From positions 1 to 64,000 of the forward strand of contig QEYB01000273.1 in NCBI GenBank assembly GCA_017562135.1: a DNA stretch of 64,000 bases, given 5' to 3'. This DNA comes from Dipylidium caninum (lineage: Eukaryota > Platyhelminthes > Cestoda > Cyclophyllidea > Dipylidiidae). Below the pieces are notes generated by a model. The model saw nothing but the letters and a program-made list of their open reading frames with translations, had not been told where the DNA came from and made no database searches. The translations under genes and the position numbers were made by a program. Of the stretch, positions 24,720-36,900 are shown one piece after another; position 1 is the first letter of the stretch; the number at the start of each line of letters is the position of its first letter.

Positions 24720-25061
24720 CGGAAAAGAGACATCAACCAGGCCATTGTGGACTGCTTCGCAGCCACGTTTAAGTTGTTCTCATGCCGTGCTGATTGGAGT
24801 GTGGATCCTAATGTTAATTTGGTTGAATAAACAAGTGAGGAATCACCTTTGCCACTGTGAGCCTCTTAGGAGGGAAAACGAATAGGCCTCTTTTCTTATC
24901 CGTTCCAATCCCCGTCACTATCGAGCTGCCTTTCCGGCGCAGTGGGGATGTAATTGAAGTGAATTTGTTCGTCGCTGTCGTAAGGAGAAGGAAGTGAAGG
25001 CGGTGGAGGGAGTAACGAGAGTGATTTGGCTGTACTCGACAAAAGGATGATGGGAAGGTGT

Positions 25062-25093
<32 letters not shown>

Positions 25094-25366
25094 AACACTA
25101 CGGCCACTCATGAGGTATCTGCAGTCTGAGTTCACATGTGCCTTGCCTAATAGGGTGGTGAGGGACTCTCTATTATGGAAGAGCGAGAGACGCCTACCGA
25201 CTCCTCGTTCCAAACTGTCATGTGGTCGAATCCTTCGTGACTGCATCTCCACTCGCAATGCTTTGTGTGTGTAAGTAGTGGGTAGAGCATCGGCGTCTGC
25301 CAATCGCCTCCCATTCAAAGCGTTCGATTTGGGCATGGAGAATGTGTCATCCTCCGTCTGTTTCAA
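24720..25366 (-). pseudogene. Fragment of a polyglutamine protein gene (copy A)
   Basis: The frame 25,366-24,896 encodes 156 residues rich in Arg and Ser, with a run of ten Gln from a CTG/CAG repeat, a proline-rich patch and a conserved DSDGDWNG motif followed by TAA. In copy B (43.2-43.9 kb) that codon is CAA and the frame goes on. After the stop, the sequence still matches copy B through NLNVAAKQSTMAWLMSLFRE. I do not recognise the protein; it looks like an intracellular low-complexity region. Both copies are broken at different points. Confidence 0.5.
25064..25093 (+). repeat. (CTG)10 microsatellite
   Basis: Ten CTG units, read as CAG (Gln) on the minus strand within the polyglutamine fragment. 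The duplicate at about 43.58 kb has only two or three units. Confidence 0.95.
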
Positions 25367-25652
25367 CTGCCCTTCTTAGAGTCTAGAGACTACCTGTCGA
25401 CTTGAGTGCTACTTGGCGCGTTAACACTGAGGGAAATTCATGTGGACCGCTGTGAAGCCTAAGAGTAACGCGGCAGCTCACACTAATATTAAAGGTCAAT
25501 TGTCATACAAGCAGTGAGAGTAGCTGTACATTGAATGAGGAAGTGAAGGATGTTGCGATGTAGATGGTGAGGGGATGCACTGCTTAGGCTGCTGCGGAGG
25601 GCAAAATACCACTTGTTTAGAACCAAAAGCCTTCGTGTCGGGTGTCAGTGGC

Positions 25653-26150
25653 TCATTTCCACTCGTTACGTCGCAGTGAGACGTGGAGTAAACCAAAACG
25701 TCGTCTTCGAAATGCTTGAGAAATTAAATTTATGGAGAAATCCTTTAAACTTGTACGCGGCGATAATTTTATCCTGTGTCCTTTTCCCCTTGTTGCACCT
25801 TTGGCCGCATTCCTCGCCCCAAGTCCGTTGACCACGAAGCTCGCGCATACTTTCACGCCAAACTCGTACCTCGAGTAGAGACTGTTGTATACAAGCTGGT
25901 TTGACACTTCCACGAGAATCCACCTCCGTCTATTAGATTCCTTACTGTGCAATAGGATCTCATTGTTCTGCAAGCTCGATCCTCCAATTCTTCCCCGCTC
26001 CGTTGTTCATCTTCCCTTCGTATACTTGGTTCACATCCATTTGCTCCTTCACAAACCCCAACCGCCAACCTTTTGCCGCGTTGGAAATCGCGGGCCAGAC
26101 GTGACCTCTATTGACAGAAATCAGTCCTTTCATCTGTACACCCACTGAAG
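25653..26150 (-). pseudogene. Possible highly divergent, frameshifted relative of the secreted family
   Basis: Two overlapping minus-strand frames look protein-like. One (26,145-25,960) has three Trp residues, the last in NWRIEL, spaced from an ISNAAKG helix much as Trp is spaced in family exon 2. The other (25,973-25,653) continues with WILVEVSNQLVYNS. A one-base shift would join them. A comparable ILVEV segment occurs at about 53.2-53.3 kb (-). Assignment to the family is tentative. Confidence 0.3.
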
Positions 26151-27100
26151 ATGCATGGCGACATACTCTAGCGCTTTAATGTCTCGTCCAGTAAACACTA
26201 CCTTCCAGGCAGAGTTACTCGACCCTCGGCTTTTGCGAAGTTAAAAGATGTGATTCGAAAGAGTGGAAAGTGTAATGTCAACGAAATGTGAAAGTTATCA
26301 CATGCAACTGACGAAAGGAGAAGTGGTGGATTGTTGACAGGTGAGGTAGTCTCTTTCACCCTTGCATCAACGTTGCAGACGCGGATGCAACCCGTGTTGG
26401 ATGTTTTGCGGCGGCTCCGTCGATGCTTCAAGCAATTTGAGTCGACACGATGACCACCTTTGCCGAGAAAGAAATGGAAGATTCAAAATGTCAGTTTGGT
26501 TGAAGGTGAATAATGCGAGAATCATATGAGAGAAAGGAAAGATGGCATGTTTCATGCTTTGTGACGATCACCTTTCATCATAAGGCCACGAACATTGAGG
26601 TTCTACACCATCACTTCCGCCTTGAGGGCGGAGGCTGCGTGTGCGTGTTAACATGTGAGGGAAGACGAATGGGGCGCAAAATGAGACTGAGACAGTTCAG
26701 CTTCCGTTGTGTGATTCAAAGGCGGTTAGGTAGACGAAGTGCACAATGAAGCTGTCATGTACGTAGGAAGTATCTCCACTTCCACTCCACTCGTACTCTC
26801 CACCTCGACACGAGCAGTGGACACAGATACATCCAACCAAGACTGGGCAGAGGATGAGGAGGAGGTGGAAGTGGAGGAGAGCAGAGAAGTGTATGTCAGT
26901 AGGTGGTAACCAATACTTGACTTGCGGATATTCCCAACTTCGCCAGAGCAGTTAGAAAGGGAGAGTGTCGGCTCAGGTGCGGAAGAGGTGTGCTGTGATC
27001 GAGTGCATGGTGGCGAAGGCGGGACAGAGGGCGAGCGTCATTAAGGCTAGTCAAGACAAGAGAATTTAACCAAATCAATGACCCCACCGGGACATGGACA
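26150..27100. other. No gene seen
   Basis: Unique in the window; short frames only. A purine-rich, AGG-rich stretch lies near 26.84-26.89 kb. Confidence 0.4.
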
Positions 27101-27106
27101 GCTTAC

Positions 27107-27815
27107 TCACATTAAAGTTGAATGGTAGCCAGCCTTAATGGCGTTCACGATGACCTCTTCCAAATGCGGAGACAAGAGGGTGAAGTGCATATGCTTCACA
27201 GAGTATTTCCATGCCTCGTTGACCCATACTTTGCCCCGTCGGCGGTTGTACTTGAGTTCGACTATAAAACTAAGCTCCCCAATGCGGCTCACATCACGTC
27301 GGATGGGGCTGAAGAAATGGAGTAGAAGGAGGAACAATAGGATTCCGACAATGCTTACTTGCTGCGCGTTTTACGGATTAAGGAATTGCTAATTTGAATA
27401 TCCCTTGCTGACAAGGAAACCACAAACGCATCAATTTCTGCTTTATGTTCTACCAAGGTCGACCTCCACTCAGAGTGATTCGTTTCGAACCACCAGTATC
27501 TCCCCGAGAACAGGTCTTCCAGCCTCAACTGTGTCAGTGTTTCCGAGGCCAACTGATGGGCAATTTTCAAAATATCCAGGTGGATGTTATTAATACGCGG
27601 TATCCGACAGGGAACTAGGAGGAGAAAGTGGGAGTACGGAGCGATGATGCAATGGAAGGTGAAGAAAGGCGACAGTGGGTTTGCTAACCTTCTCCTTCCT
27701 CATTAATGTGAATGAGGACAAGTTCGTCCGGATTGTAGTCTTTCAAATCGCCTCGCAGCCCAGCGATGGCAAAGGTCACATAGATGAGTAAAACACGAAT
27801 GGAATACAGGGACAT
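27107..27815 (-). CDS. Small secreted protein of the three-exon family (intact, divergent, 194 aa)
   Basis: Exons 27815-27689 (127 nt), 27614-27359 (256 nt) and 27308-27107 (202 nt) give 585 nt and 194 residues. Introns are 74 and 50 bp. Both are GT-AG (donors GTTAGC and GTAAGC; acceptors CTAG and TTCAG), in phases 1 and 2. Residues 1-22 are a signal peptide (basic, then a hydrophobic run, then GLRG). Cys45 and Trp92 keep the 47-residue spacing, and D56, A61 and E67 also match the other members; a WW pair sits at 83-84. Unlike its relatives, the protein ends in STLM with no C-terminal Cys. A TATAAAA box lies 56 bp upstream of the ATG. The identity to other members is low, which makes the fixed exon lengths strong support that this is a true gene. 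No second full copy exists in the window, although exon 1-like sequence recurs at about 24,190-24,275 (+). Confidence 0.8.
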
Positions 27816-27870
27816 CCTCACGACTTGTACATCGACTCTGTGGCCACCAAATCGGCACTAATTAAGCCTG

Positions 27871-27877
27871 TTTTATA
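27871..27877 (-). promoter_or_regulatory. TATA box of the 27.1-27.8 kb gene
   Basis: TATAAAA 56-62 bp upstream of the ATG. The surrounding sequence differs from the other promoters, so the spacing is conserved independently of the flank. Confidence 0.65.
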
Positions 27878-28145
27878 GGCAGAAGTACCAACCGCAGTGA
27901 AGAGGTCAGTGGTCCCTTCAGCTTGGGAATGAGAGTTTCCACAAAGGAAATGAGCAATAGTGAAGTCGTATACCAGTTTGATTATTGCTTCTCTGCTAAA
28001 TTCCGGACATTCTATGCTCCTATTTCGAGAATATACGAAACCTAGCACATTGCCTTCGTTGCCTCGCCAATGGGTAACGTAAACACGAAGGATGCCGGGT
28101 AGCACTCACGAGGAGGTCATTATTATTCTTAAGACTGCAGCTCCA

Positions 28146-28475
28146 CTAAAAAGATGAGTGGGTACTTTTCGGTGCAAGGAGGGAAACGAGTGTCCTTTCT
28201 CCGGCATGCCAATGGACTTTCCAGTCTGTGCAGTGGGAGCATGCATTGTGGGATGAAGAGGACATTGGACGGGAGCCAATGATTAGCTCAGATAGGTGCC
28301 CGACGAGAGGGTGGGAGAGGAAGGTGTCTAGTGCCCATGTTTCCGAAGTAGTCGATAGTGTTGGAACAACGGGAAGCATGGTAAGCAGCTGTGACGTACA
28401 GAGGTGTTGCGGTAAAGAACCTAATTCATTTGTGGGGTAGGTTGAGGATAAGCGAAAAGTTGATTCGGCGTGCAC
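28146..28475 (-). other. 109-codon open frame, no support as a gene
   Basis: Ser/Thr/His-rich, upstream of the 27.1-27.8 kb gene on the same strand. No signal peptide, splice sites or relatives were noticed. Its plus-strand complement is also open over part of it, so it is probably incidental. Confidence 0.15.
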
Positions 28476-29814
28476 TTGGAAGCAAAAATGAGGGCCATTC
28501 GAGGCTCCGCGAAGGAAAATACCAGAGCTCCGTTAGTGACTCTTTTCACTTTCCGGCACAAAGAAGTCCCCCAAATGACTCAGCATTACAGCACCTTTGG
28601 CATTCTCCATACCGCTGTCGACCTTGCCCTCAAATCTCTGTTTGGGATGTCTCGCACTGGTTGCCCACCGCATCGCTTTGCTTAGAAAAGCGGTGGACCA
28701 AAATACAGGAAGGACGTACATCCACCAAAGAACGAGAGGCACACCAACTAGGTTCCATTTTGGCCCACTCCACAGACTCGGTGCAAATGGCTATTTTGAG
28801 CAACTTCAAAACCTTTATTTCGTGTTCTTCTTGTCGAGCGGCCCAAGATACCCGCCAAATGAACTGATCTACGAACCTCTCAGCTTTGTTTTCAACCTTT
28901 CCTCGCTCTCTGACCACGCTTGTTGGACGTGCGTCGGTCAGTGCTGACCGCCCCACAAGACATGAGGCCCACCCTCGGAAGACTGTTGCCTACACGTTGG
29001 TTGCTTTGGGTCGTCCATAGGTCACAATGCGGTATAAAATTCAAAAACATCTGAATCCATTCTCTCTTGCCCCGCTTAATAGCAAAGTTTCAGTTGAATG
29101 AGAGGTCAGTTGAGCAAGCATCTAGGCGTTTGCGATAGTTGTACGATCTGATAAATATGAGCCACAGAGCAGCTATTCCGTTTTTCAACATGGGAAGAAA
29201 GGCGATCCGGTAGCCTCTGACAGTAAGGCTGGTTCAGGTGATGTGCCAACAGAGTCGGTTGTCTCGTTTTCTCATCCAGACTGCCTGAGTGGCAGTGCAC
29301 TTGGAGAAGCCGCGCGAATTGACTTCCTTCCCATCGTTTTCTGGTTCAGCGGATAAATACCAAAAGACTTGAGAGAATCTTTGAAATAGCAACTGAAGGA
29401 ATTGCGGATTGGGTTCAAAGCTTTTTTCAGTTAGTGGATAGTGTTTTTGAGATGTAGAGGCGAGCACGATTTAAAGCGCCACCTACGTCATCGACGCGAG
29501 GCAAAACTTAATGTTGCCGAACTAATAAATGATAATTGATGTGATGGGCAAGTGAAATGAACTTGCCAGTGACACCCCTGCGACCTGCCTCCAATGAACC
29601 TATTTGGACGAAACCCGATGTCAGATGACGGGAGTCTGCGGACAACACACCAGGATCTAGAAACGCTCGCCCTAAATGACAGAACTCAGAGGAAACCAGC
29701 CAAATGAGGCCGCTTCCCAAACCTCTCAACCGGACAGCTGCACGGGTCGTGTTAATACTATATTTATTTTCCTTTTCCAAACATTACACAAGGTAGTCTA
29801 AACGGTGGTGGGTA

Positions 29815-30420
29815 CTACTCGACGGGCAAGCCGAAGTGTTTGGTCGAGTGTATTTGCCTTCTCCCACGTCTCAGCAGGCAGTTGTGTTGAGCATGCGCGA
29901 AGGTAATCAGCTGACGCACAAGAGCCAAAGTGATTCGCCCCTCTAACGACTGGTGCGCATTCGTAGCCGTCTGTCCGCTCCATCGACGCGGGGCAGAACG
30001 CGATGCTGCACACATGATTACGTGAGTGACGATTTGATAAACGGTCAGAAGGAAGTCACCATTGAACACCATTTTAGTGTAAACTTAATTCTCCAGCGCC
30101 GTGTGCCGCTGATAAGCCCCTTGGAGCGAGGATATATTAAGTTTGTCTGTGATCAAGATAATATTCCTCTAACATTCTCCCGCCTTTAACCGTATGTGAA
30201 TGGAGGTGTGCGTCGCTCTTGCTGCAAGGCTTGTAGATGAGAATGAAGTGATGACTGTCTTAGCCCCATAATTGAAGCGCATGGGCACAGTAATTACCTC
30301 ACAATCGAGGGCGTTATTTCCCTCGTTTAGTCTCGTTCCAGCAACATCGACGTGATATGCTTGACCCGTCCAGGAAAGACAAGTCTGGTGATTTCTACTA
30401 AAAGGCGGATAATTGTCCAA
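29815..30420 (-). CDS. Two protein-like frames of unknown identity
   Basis: 30,420-30,169 (83 codons) reads GQAYHVDVAGTRLNEG followed by alternating hydrophobic residues, as in beta strands. 30,072-29,815 (85 codons) starts with a hydrophobic run. About 220 bp of this (30,093-30,310) recurs inverted at 39,707-39,926. No splice structure could be resolved. Confidence 0.25.
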
Positions 30421-31429
30421 ATTCGGAGGCCAGCGAGACCTCTACGGCCATCTGAGGGTCTCGGCAGCCGGCTCCCACTATTACTGATCGCGTACCAGTT
30501 CGTAACACACAAGTAGGCGATATTGTTACTTCATACGTGACCGAGAAGTTGTCGGTGGCCACAAAATCTAATGTATTTAAGATACTGAGACGCCATCCAG
30601 TCTTTTAAAATAAGAAGCCATGCGGTCAAATGGCCTCTTTGATAGTGAGGATAATGAGACTGATGCAGTAACAGGGTCGTCCGTTCATGAGAAACCGCCC
30701 ACTTGGATGGATCTACACAATACGTTCTGTTGCCTTATCTTTCATCAGACTCGACAAATGGCGAAGTTGGGATACATGGAGTGAGAAGAGTCTTTCAACC
30801 AGCTGACATTTCAGTCTAATTGGGCTGGTTCGCCGAGCCAACTACAGGCATCGAAGGGTGAGGCCGAAGACCTTCTCAAATAGTCGATGATGATGTTCCA
30901 CGAAGGTGAACAAAGCACAAGCGAGTGTACCAGTGGCTCCACGCCAGCTCGCGCATGTAGGAGAATGAGGAGCCTACTGCACGAAGATCACCTTCTTTAG
31001 CATGCGTTGAGCCATTCAACTGTATCTAATGCACGTTTTCATTTGGCACACAAACGCAAAACATAGTCACCATCATGAGGGTGGAGCTAGTGCCATCGAG
31101 ATTTCCTTGGGAACAATGATGAAATGTGTCATAACGTTTGATACACATGTTAAGCGCAAACTTCACCCGTTTCTTGTGCCAAGATGCGCTCATACCGAGG
31201 GCGGAGAAGAGTGTCTTATACAGACACTGGGAATAAATTTCCATAGAAACCTGATTGAAGTGAAAAACCACTTTACCAAACTGTTTACTATCCACCGAAA
31301 TACGCTTCAAACTTGTGTGCCAATAGGAGAGACGGAACTACTTAGAGGACGCCATCGTCAATCGTCACGCTCTCGTAGAAGTTCTCATGCTCCGAGTTTC
31401 TCGCAATCATCAGCATGTCCCGATGTATA

Positions 31430-31800
31430 GTTGCAATTTTCGACGGCTGACAGGGTGGTTTGGAGAGGTGAATGCAGCGTGTACAGATCGTGGCCGACGA
31501 AGAAGCAATGAGACATTTGAACAGAATGGTGTGAAGTCAGCCTTGTACAGTGAAGAAGTGAAAATTAGAGGTATCGCTCGCGTTTCATACGACCGTCAGG
31601 CCACATGAAGCAGTCATGGTGTAGGTGGCCATGTCGACGAGGCTCGGATTTCACAACATTTTGTCCTAATCCAACCTCTGGCACGTGCCTTGGAGGCGCG
31701 ATTATAGCCCACATTCTGTGAGCGTTTTGTGTCTGTTTGCCCTTTCATTACAAAACTAACAGCCCATTTATTGTTAGCTGAGGGGACGCAAGATGGCATA
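31430..31800 (+). repeat. Dispersed non-coding element, copy at 31.4 kb
   Basis: Begins around TTTTCGACGGCTGACA(A/G)GGTGG and contains GTGAATGCAGTG, a GGTGTGAAGTCAG block and, about 280 bp on, TTTGCCCTTTCATTAC. Copies or parts occur at 3.87 (+), 14.5-14.7 (-), 35.27-35.56 (+), 47.88-48.25 (+) and 60.4-60.6 (+) kb. No terminal repeats or transposase were seen, so its nature is open. Confidence 0.55.
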
Positions 31801-32380
31801 CCTAGTTTGTAACGATCTCAACAATTAATCATTTTGGTGGATTCTACGACGAGGCAGCGGTATTTCCCTCCACACGCCAGTATTGGGAGAGCAGTGGTAA
31901 ACATCCCATTGGCTTAGGAAAGTCGTTGTAGGGAGTAACGACATCCAACAGTGGAATGCGCCTCCTTGCGAAGAGTGGAGAGAGCTCGGCGTTTTAAGTC
32001 CACTTCACCCCAAAGGAAATAACTACAGAATTGCGAATTACCGGACGTCTTAGACAGCTGACCGAAGGAGTACACACATTAGAGAAGATAGAGCAGTTGT
32101 AGCTGCGGTAGGTGACAAGTCCAGACTTTTCATTACCTACGCAGATTGTGATTGTTTGAATAGTAAAGAAGAGAGGTGACAAAGTGAGGAGATGTTTAGT
32201 TGGTCGACAATGGCAATCATGACCTGAATTTGTGATCCAATGAATGGTTGCAATTGTGACTCTGCGGAGAGGTGAGTAGATACACATCTGCACCACAACC
32301 GTGTTTAACCAATAGAATTTGTGGCAAGATTCACAAGATGGGGAGGAGAGAAGGAGCCTCTCGAAAAGACAGCGTTTGAC

Positions 32381-32925
32381 GACATGTCTACATTCGTGGT
32401 GGTCTACCTTCTCGGCCTCTTCACTTCCCATTTCATCATCTCCGCATGTTTAACGGCTCCCCATGAAGCAAAGCGACGGCTTGGGAGTGGTCCAAATGTC
32501 ATTCTCCGCATTACTAGGCATGCGGGGTACTGAAATTTCATACTCCCGACCAACCACAACTGCTGTACTCAGAGTGGTCTTCCATGTGCAGTTCTGCAAA
32601 TCGGCCAGCAAGTATGGCGTTCCGCTGATTTCACCGATCAACATTGTCCTGAAAATCTCGTACGTCAGGTGTCTTGCCACTCTCATTATACCGCGATGTT
32701 CACTGACGATGTTCGAGGGCTGACAAGGTGGTATGTGACCATGGGGTTTGGTGCATGCTTTGAGCAAGGCACGTGTTGGGGGATAGAAAGCACAACATTA
32801 CTTAGCACATTGAAAATGATGGAAGCATTTAGTGCTGCGTCTGTCTCATGCTGCGACTCGAAGCACGTGAAGACGATGAGGTGGGAGATGCGCTATCACG
32901 AAAATGGATGTCTTGCAGAAGTCTG
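32381..32925. pseudogene. Scrambled secreted-family locus: plus exon 1 facing minus exons 2 and 1
   Basis: 32,381-32,470 (+) encodes a family signal peptide (start MSTFVVVYLLGLF) ending near APHEAK. It runs straight into an inverted exon 2 at 32,730-32,475 (-), which is open and typical (IVSEHRGIMRVARHLTYEIF, then Cys and Trp) but has TAC in place of the CAG acceptor. Further upstream on the minus strand, 32,925-32,820 is an exon 1 whose ATG is lost. No exon 3 follows. This is a rearranged, non-functional locus. Confidence 0.65.
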
Positions 32926-33426
32926 CCTTCTGAGGTGCCTCTTCCACTCACCCTTCACACTAGTGCTGGTGTTTGCTTACGTTATTTTGCATCACAGGGA
33001 CAATGGGAACTAGTTGTTGGACCAGGAACTCAGGCGCCGACTACCTTTGAGGGCCAAGTAAACTAACTTCTAGTTCGCCTCCTCACCTTTCCGACAATTA
33101 AACAAACGCGGACCTACGTAGGCCAGGGTAAATCCGGACCGGATCGCTCGTTAAATTGCAAACTCTCTATCTCCTGAGACGCAGGTATATTATGCTTTCA
33201 CCTTCCTCAGAGGTCCAGTATTTCACAATCTTCCCTTTAAACACTGACATCTGCGCGCTGCGACAAAACGACACATGACAGCAGATTCACGAAGATATGC
33301 GCTCAACACCATCGTATTTGCATTTGTAAACCAGGGGTTGGAAAACGCGTAAAATGACCTTCGTGATAGATGGCATTGGGATTTTGAAGGCTCCACGAAA
33401 GGCGCTGTAAGAGATGAAATTTTATG

Positions 33427-34540
33427 ACAAGTCTCAAGGAGACCATTTGGAGGAAGGTTATGGTGGGCTTTAATTCATCCATTTTAAGTGCTGCTGTCGA
33501 CTCACCTAGAATAGCTGCTGTCTAACCAGAATTATTTGACCTCCCATTGTCCATGGTATCTGCACCTGAATAAACCAGTCTCTTTACACGGAATAGTGAC
33601 CTTCTTCATGTGAAAACTCACGTTGCTGTGAGTATGCCCTTAAAGCTGCCTGACACGAACGGCCCTGTGGGCCATCAGCGGCTAAAGTGTCCATTGGCAT
33701 TTCCTTTCCTCCGGGAGTAGCATCACTCCATCATTGCGGTCTGGTCACTTCGGTGAGTAAACGGCCAAGTGTCCCACAGTAAGAAGGTTACGTCGTCTGA
33801 CAGTCCTCCGTTAGTATCAGCACGTGGTGTTGAGCGGTTGGCCTAACATACCTGGCGGCGTCGTTAAACGTTAGATCGTGAGAGTGGTGTGTGTCCAAGG
33901 AAAACAATACACGCCTCAGATGTATGGAATGCTTCTTTTGCAGAGATGCTGACTTTCCAGCAGCGAAGACCACATTGACAGTAGGCACGCTCTGGCCATC
34001 ATGGGCATTTCAACAAACACGTCCGAGATTCGTTACTTTTCCATGAAAATCAGTTAAAGGATGGGTAATTCAAACTCGCGGATGAGGGGCGCCCTACGCC
34101 GTGAGGGTGCTTCACCATTCACTACGTGTTCACTTCGGCACGAAACATGGAGTTGGACATTGCCTCGGCTCGACGGATACGGGCTTTCGTCACAATCTAC
34201 TGCTGGATTTAGTTAACGCCGTCAAGTCACACCACTCCACGCGTCGGATTCGGAATCCTCGACAAGTTGGCCTCCTTGTTAGAAATGGAGTTGCCAAGTC
34301 AAGGCAAGGCCGTCGTCAGAGAGTGAGAAGTTGTACTTCGGTGCTTAACATAACTGGGCTCTGCCGATATAGAAAAAGCAACAAATGGAAGAAATGTAGG
34401 TGCGGTCAAAGTAGTAGATGGAAGTGTTACATTCACATCGAGGTTGCTGTTTTTAAGGAGAGTTCCTTATGAAATTCTGTGTGAGTTTGTGATTATTTCA
34501 ATCTCGCTATTAGACAGCATGAACATCAAAGGCTCCATGG
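33427..34540 (+). repeat. Third copy of a 1.1-kb unit (also near 2.59-3.66 and 46.44-47.56 kb)
   Basis: Starts inside the 3' part of a family exon 3 (about 33,427-33,515) and continues through its downstream flank, with only scattered differences from the other two copies. An AATAAA is present here at about 33,570 where the other two copies read AACAAA. Within it, an open frame of up to 127 codons on the plus strand is shared by the three copies but is broken by indels in the 3.3-kb copy. I see no independent sign that this frame is coding. Confidence 0.85.
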
Positions 34541-36900
34541 GCATTTTGAAAAAAGAATCTCCCTAAATGCACCTTGTTAGGACCCCGAACAGGTAGACTA
34601 CCATGAGGAACGACACGGTGCGTAACACTGCCTTCATGAAGGCCTCCTCCCATCCTCTCAACTTTATATGCCTTGCAGTTTAGTGTATTGGTTAAGAGGT
34701 GGGATTTTGCACACAGGGAGAGAGGAATCTAGTTGTTGAACTTTTGAAGAGCAACTCAGGTCCTGACTACTTTCGTAGAGCGAGTAAACCATCTCAAATT
34801 TCGTTTCCACGCTGCTTTACTGAGCAATCAACCGCGAACCTAACTGGGCTTGTTACCCAAGTGGAATAAAACGCCACAAGTCCTCAGTTGCACTAAAACG
34901 TGTACTCAAGGCTATCGTGTTTAAAGAGGATAAATTGGTACTGCGAGCGTCACAAGTGTACTTATTTCTTCTCGCATGTGTTTCTTACGCTGCTTAACGT
35001 GTTCCGAAATGGGTTGTGAGTAGTGAGGTGGAATGAGGAAAGCAAAATCAGCACTTTTTAGAATGACGACATTTACTCGACTTCGACATTTCTTCGCAAT
35101 CCGTTCCAAGCCTGAAGTAAGTCGAAGTGGAGATCCCCACCGAGTACTGGAACCTTCAACTATCCACCATGACACAAACGCGCTTCAATGTCGTTGGTTA
35201 CTGTGTCTCTTAAGGTCTTACGCGCCAAGCGCCTCCATTTTTACCACATTCTCATGCTTTGTCACACATTTTGAAGGCTTAAACGTGTTGTGGGGAAGGA
35301 ATGCAGTTTGTGCGGAGCGCGGATGATATAGTGTGAAATTGTTCCATTGCAGCGAAGAGGTGAAAACACGGAGACACGGAAATCTAGGTGTGGTAGGCTG
35401 TCCTCTTGAGACGACTCGGATTATCCTACAGTGTGTCCCATTTTTTACGCACCAGCACAAGTCTTAGTGGCAAGGTTCAGGCACGGCCTCTGTAAGTGTG
35501 CTTGGATCTGTTTGGTGTTTCATCACACCACGTATGAAGTGGGAGCTCTTTGCTGGAACTCGCAATCTCCACTTTCTTCTTGTATCTTTGATCACTGTCA
35601 GTAGGCTGTTTTGTCAGCTTTTATCAGGAAAAACGGACTCAATGTGATATGGCAACCTGTAGCTATGTCGTCGATTAATAATTTTTGGACGTGTTCTCCG
35701 ATGCGGCTTAAATGCTATGAGCAGAGTATTCCAGTGAGGAGCCCTCCCGTCTGTGGATTATAGAAGTTAGATTGTACCTCATGTAGTCGAAACGTTTTCC
35801 TTCATTATTTGAAGCACAAATCTGAGGCAATAAATTTCAAATCCTAAGTAGGGGTTGTGAGTCCCCATAACCAGTTAAGGCGCTGCCCTCGCCAAACTGG
35901 AAGTATTCTTTAATCATAAATGTGTATAAAATGTCAGAAAAAAATTGCCATGAACCCAATTGCTACAGCGTCCTCAGGCGATTAGCGGTGTTTCCTCGGA
36001 GCCCTAAGCCGGGAGAAGTATTTCTACCTTCAGTATGGTCAAGAGACTACCAACTACGCAACACTAAGCTTATGATTCCCATCAATCCGCCTTCTATTTC
36101 ATCAATGGCTGCTGACCAGATTGTACAACAAATTTATTGTCGTTGGCAGACGGCCACCGCTCAACATAGGCGATGGTACAAAGACCACTCATTATCCTAT
36201 TTGAGTCACCCACAGTGAGGCCACCAGGGCACTCGCTCGAACTCTTCCTCACCTCCATGTCAAAAGCAGAATCCACTCACTGAGAAAGCCTTTACACCCA
36301 GGCGACAGTGCCTTCACTTGACCGCACAAATCGGTGCCAGTAGACCAAAATGGTAAATAGTTAAAATACTCTTACCAATCTTTCGGCATTTATCCGCTGT
36401 ACCAAAAGGTGAGGGGGGCAGAAATAAATACACCCAGTTTTCCCAAGTGCACAGTCACTCTGACAGTCTGTACGAGCAAACAGAACAATCGACTCTGTTG
36501 GTACATCAGCTCCATTAGCCCACAGTCAAAGACCCCATCGGATCGCTTTTCCTCCCATGTTGAAAAGCTGAGTCGCTGCTCTGTAGCTCATATCCATTAG
36601 ATCATACGATCATCGGTCACGCCTACGTGCTTGCTCAACTGACCACTCAGTCAATTACAACTTTGATGTTAAGCGGCGTGCGAGATAATGGCTGCAAGCA
36701 CTTTGGCGTCTGGGCCGCAGCTCAAAGCAGCTCAACGTGTAGGCAACAGTCTCCCCAGGACGGACTTCATGTGTTGTTTGCCACAAGCTGTTGGAGGGGC
36801 GGTCAGCATTGACTGACGCAAGTCAAAGTGTGAAATACCACCAGCAAACTCACGCCTTCGTGCGAGTACATCTATTTTCACGCCATATATGAGAGGCTTT
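34540..36900. other. Mosaic of dispersed pieces
   Basis: Holds a promoter/leader remnant (about 34.62-34.68 kb, minus: GCATATAAAG then GGAGGCCTTCATGAAG), a dispersed-element copy (35.27-35.56 kb) and the repeat at 36.0-36.4 kb. No gene supported. Confidence 0.45.
35990..36430 (+). repeat. Dispersed repeat shared with 54.19-54.72 kb
   Basis: Direct-orientation similarity over about 450 bp, including ATGGCTGCTGACC and CTTACCAATCTTTCGGCATT. The right end of the match coincides with the 1.77-kb indel junction of the large duplication. Confidence 0.6.

Noticed and set aside
24814..25107. 97-codon frame with a Ser run
   Set aside because: It is the CTG repeat read in another frame of the polyglutamine fragment.
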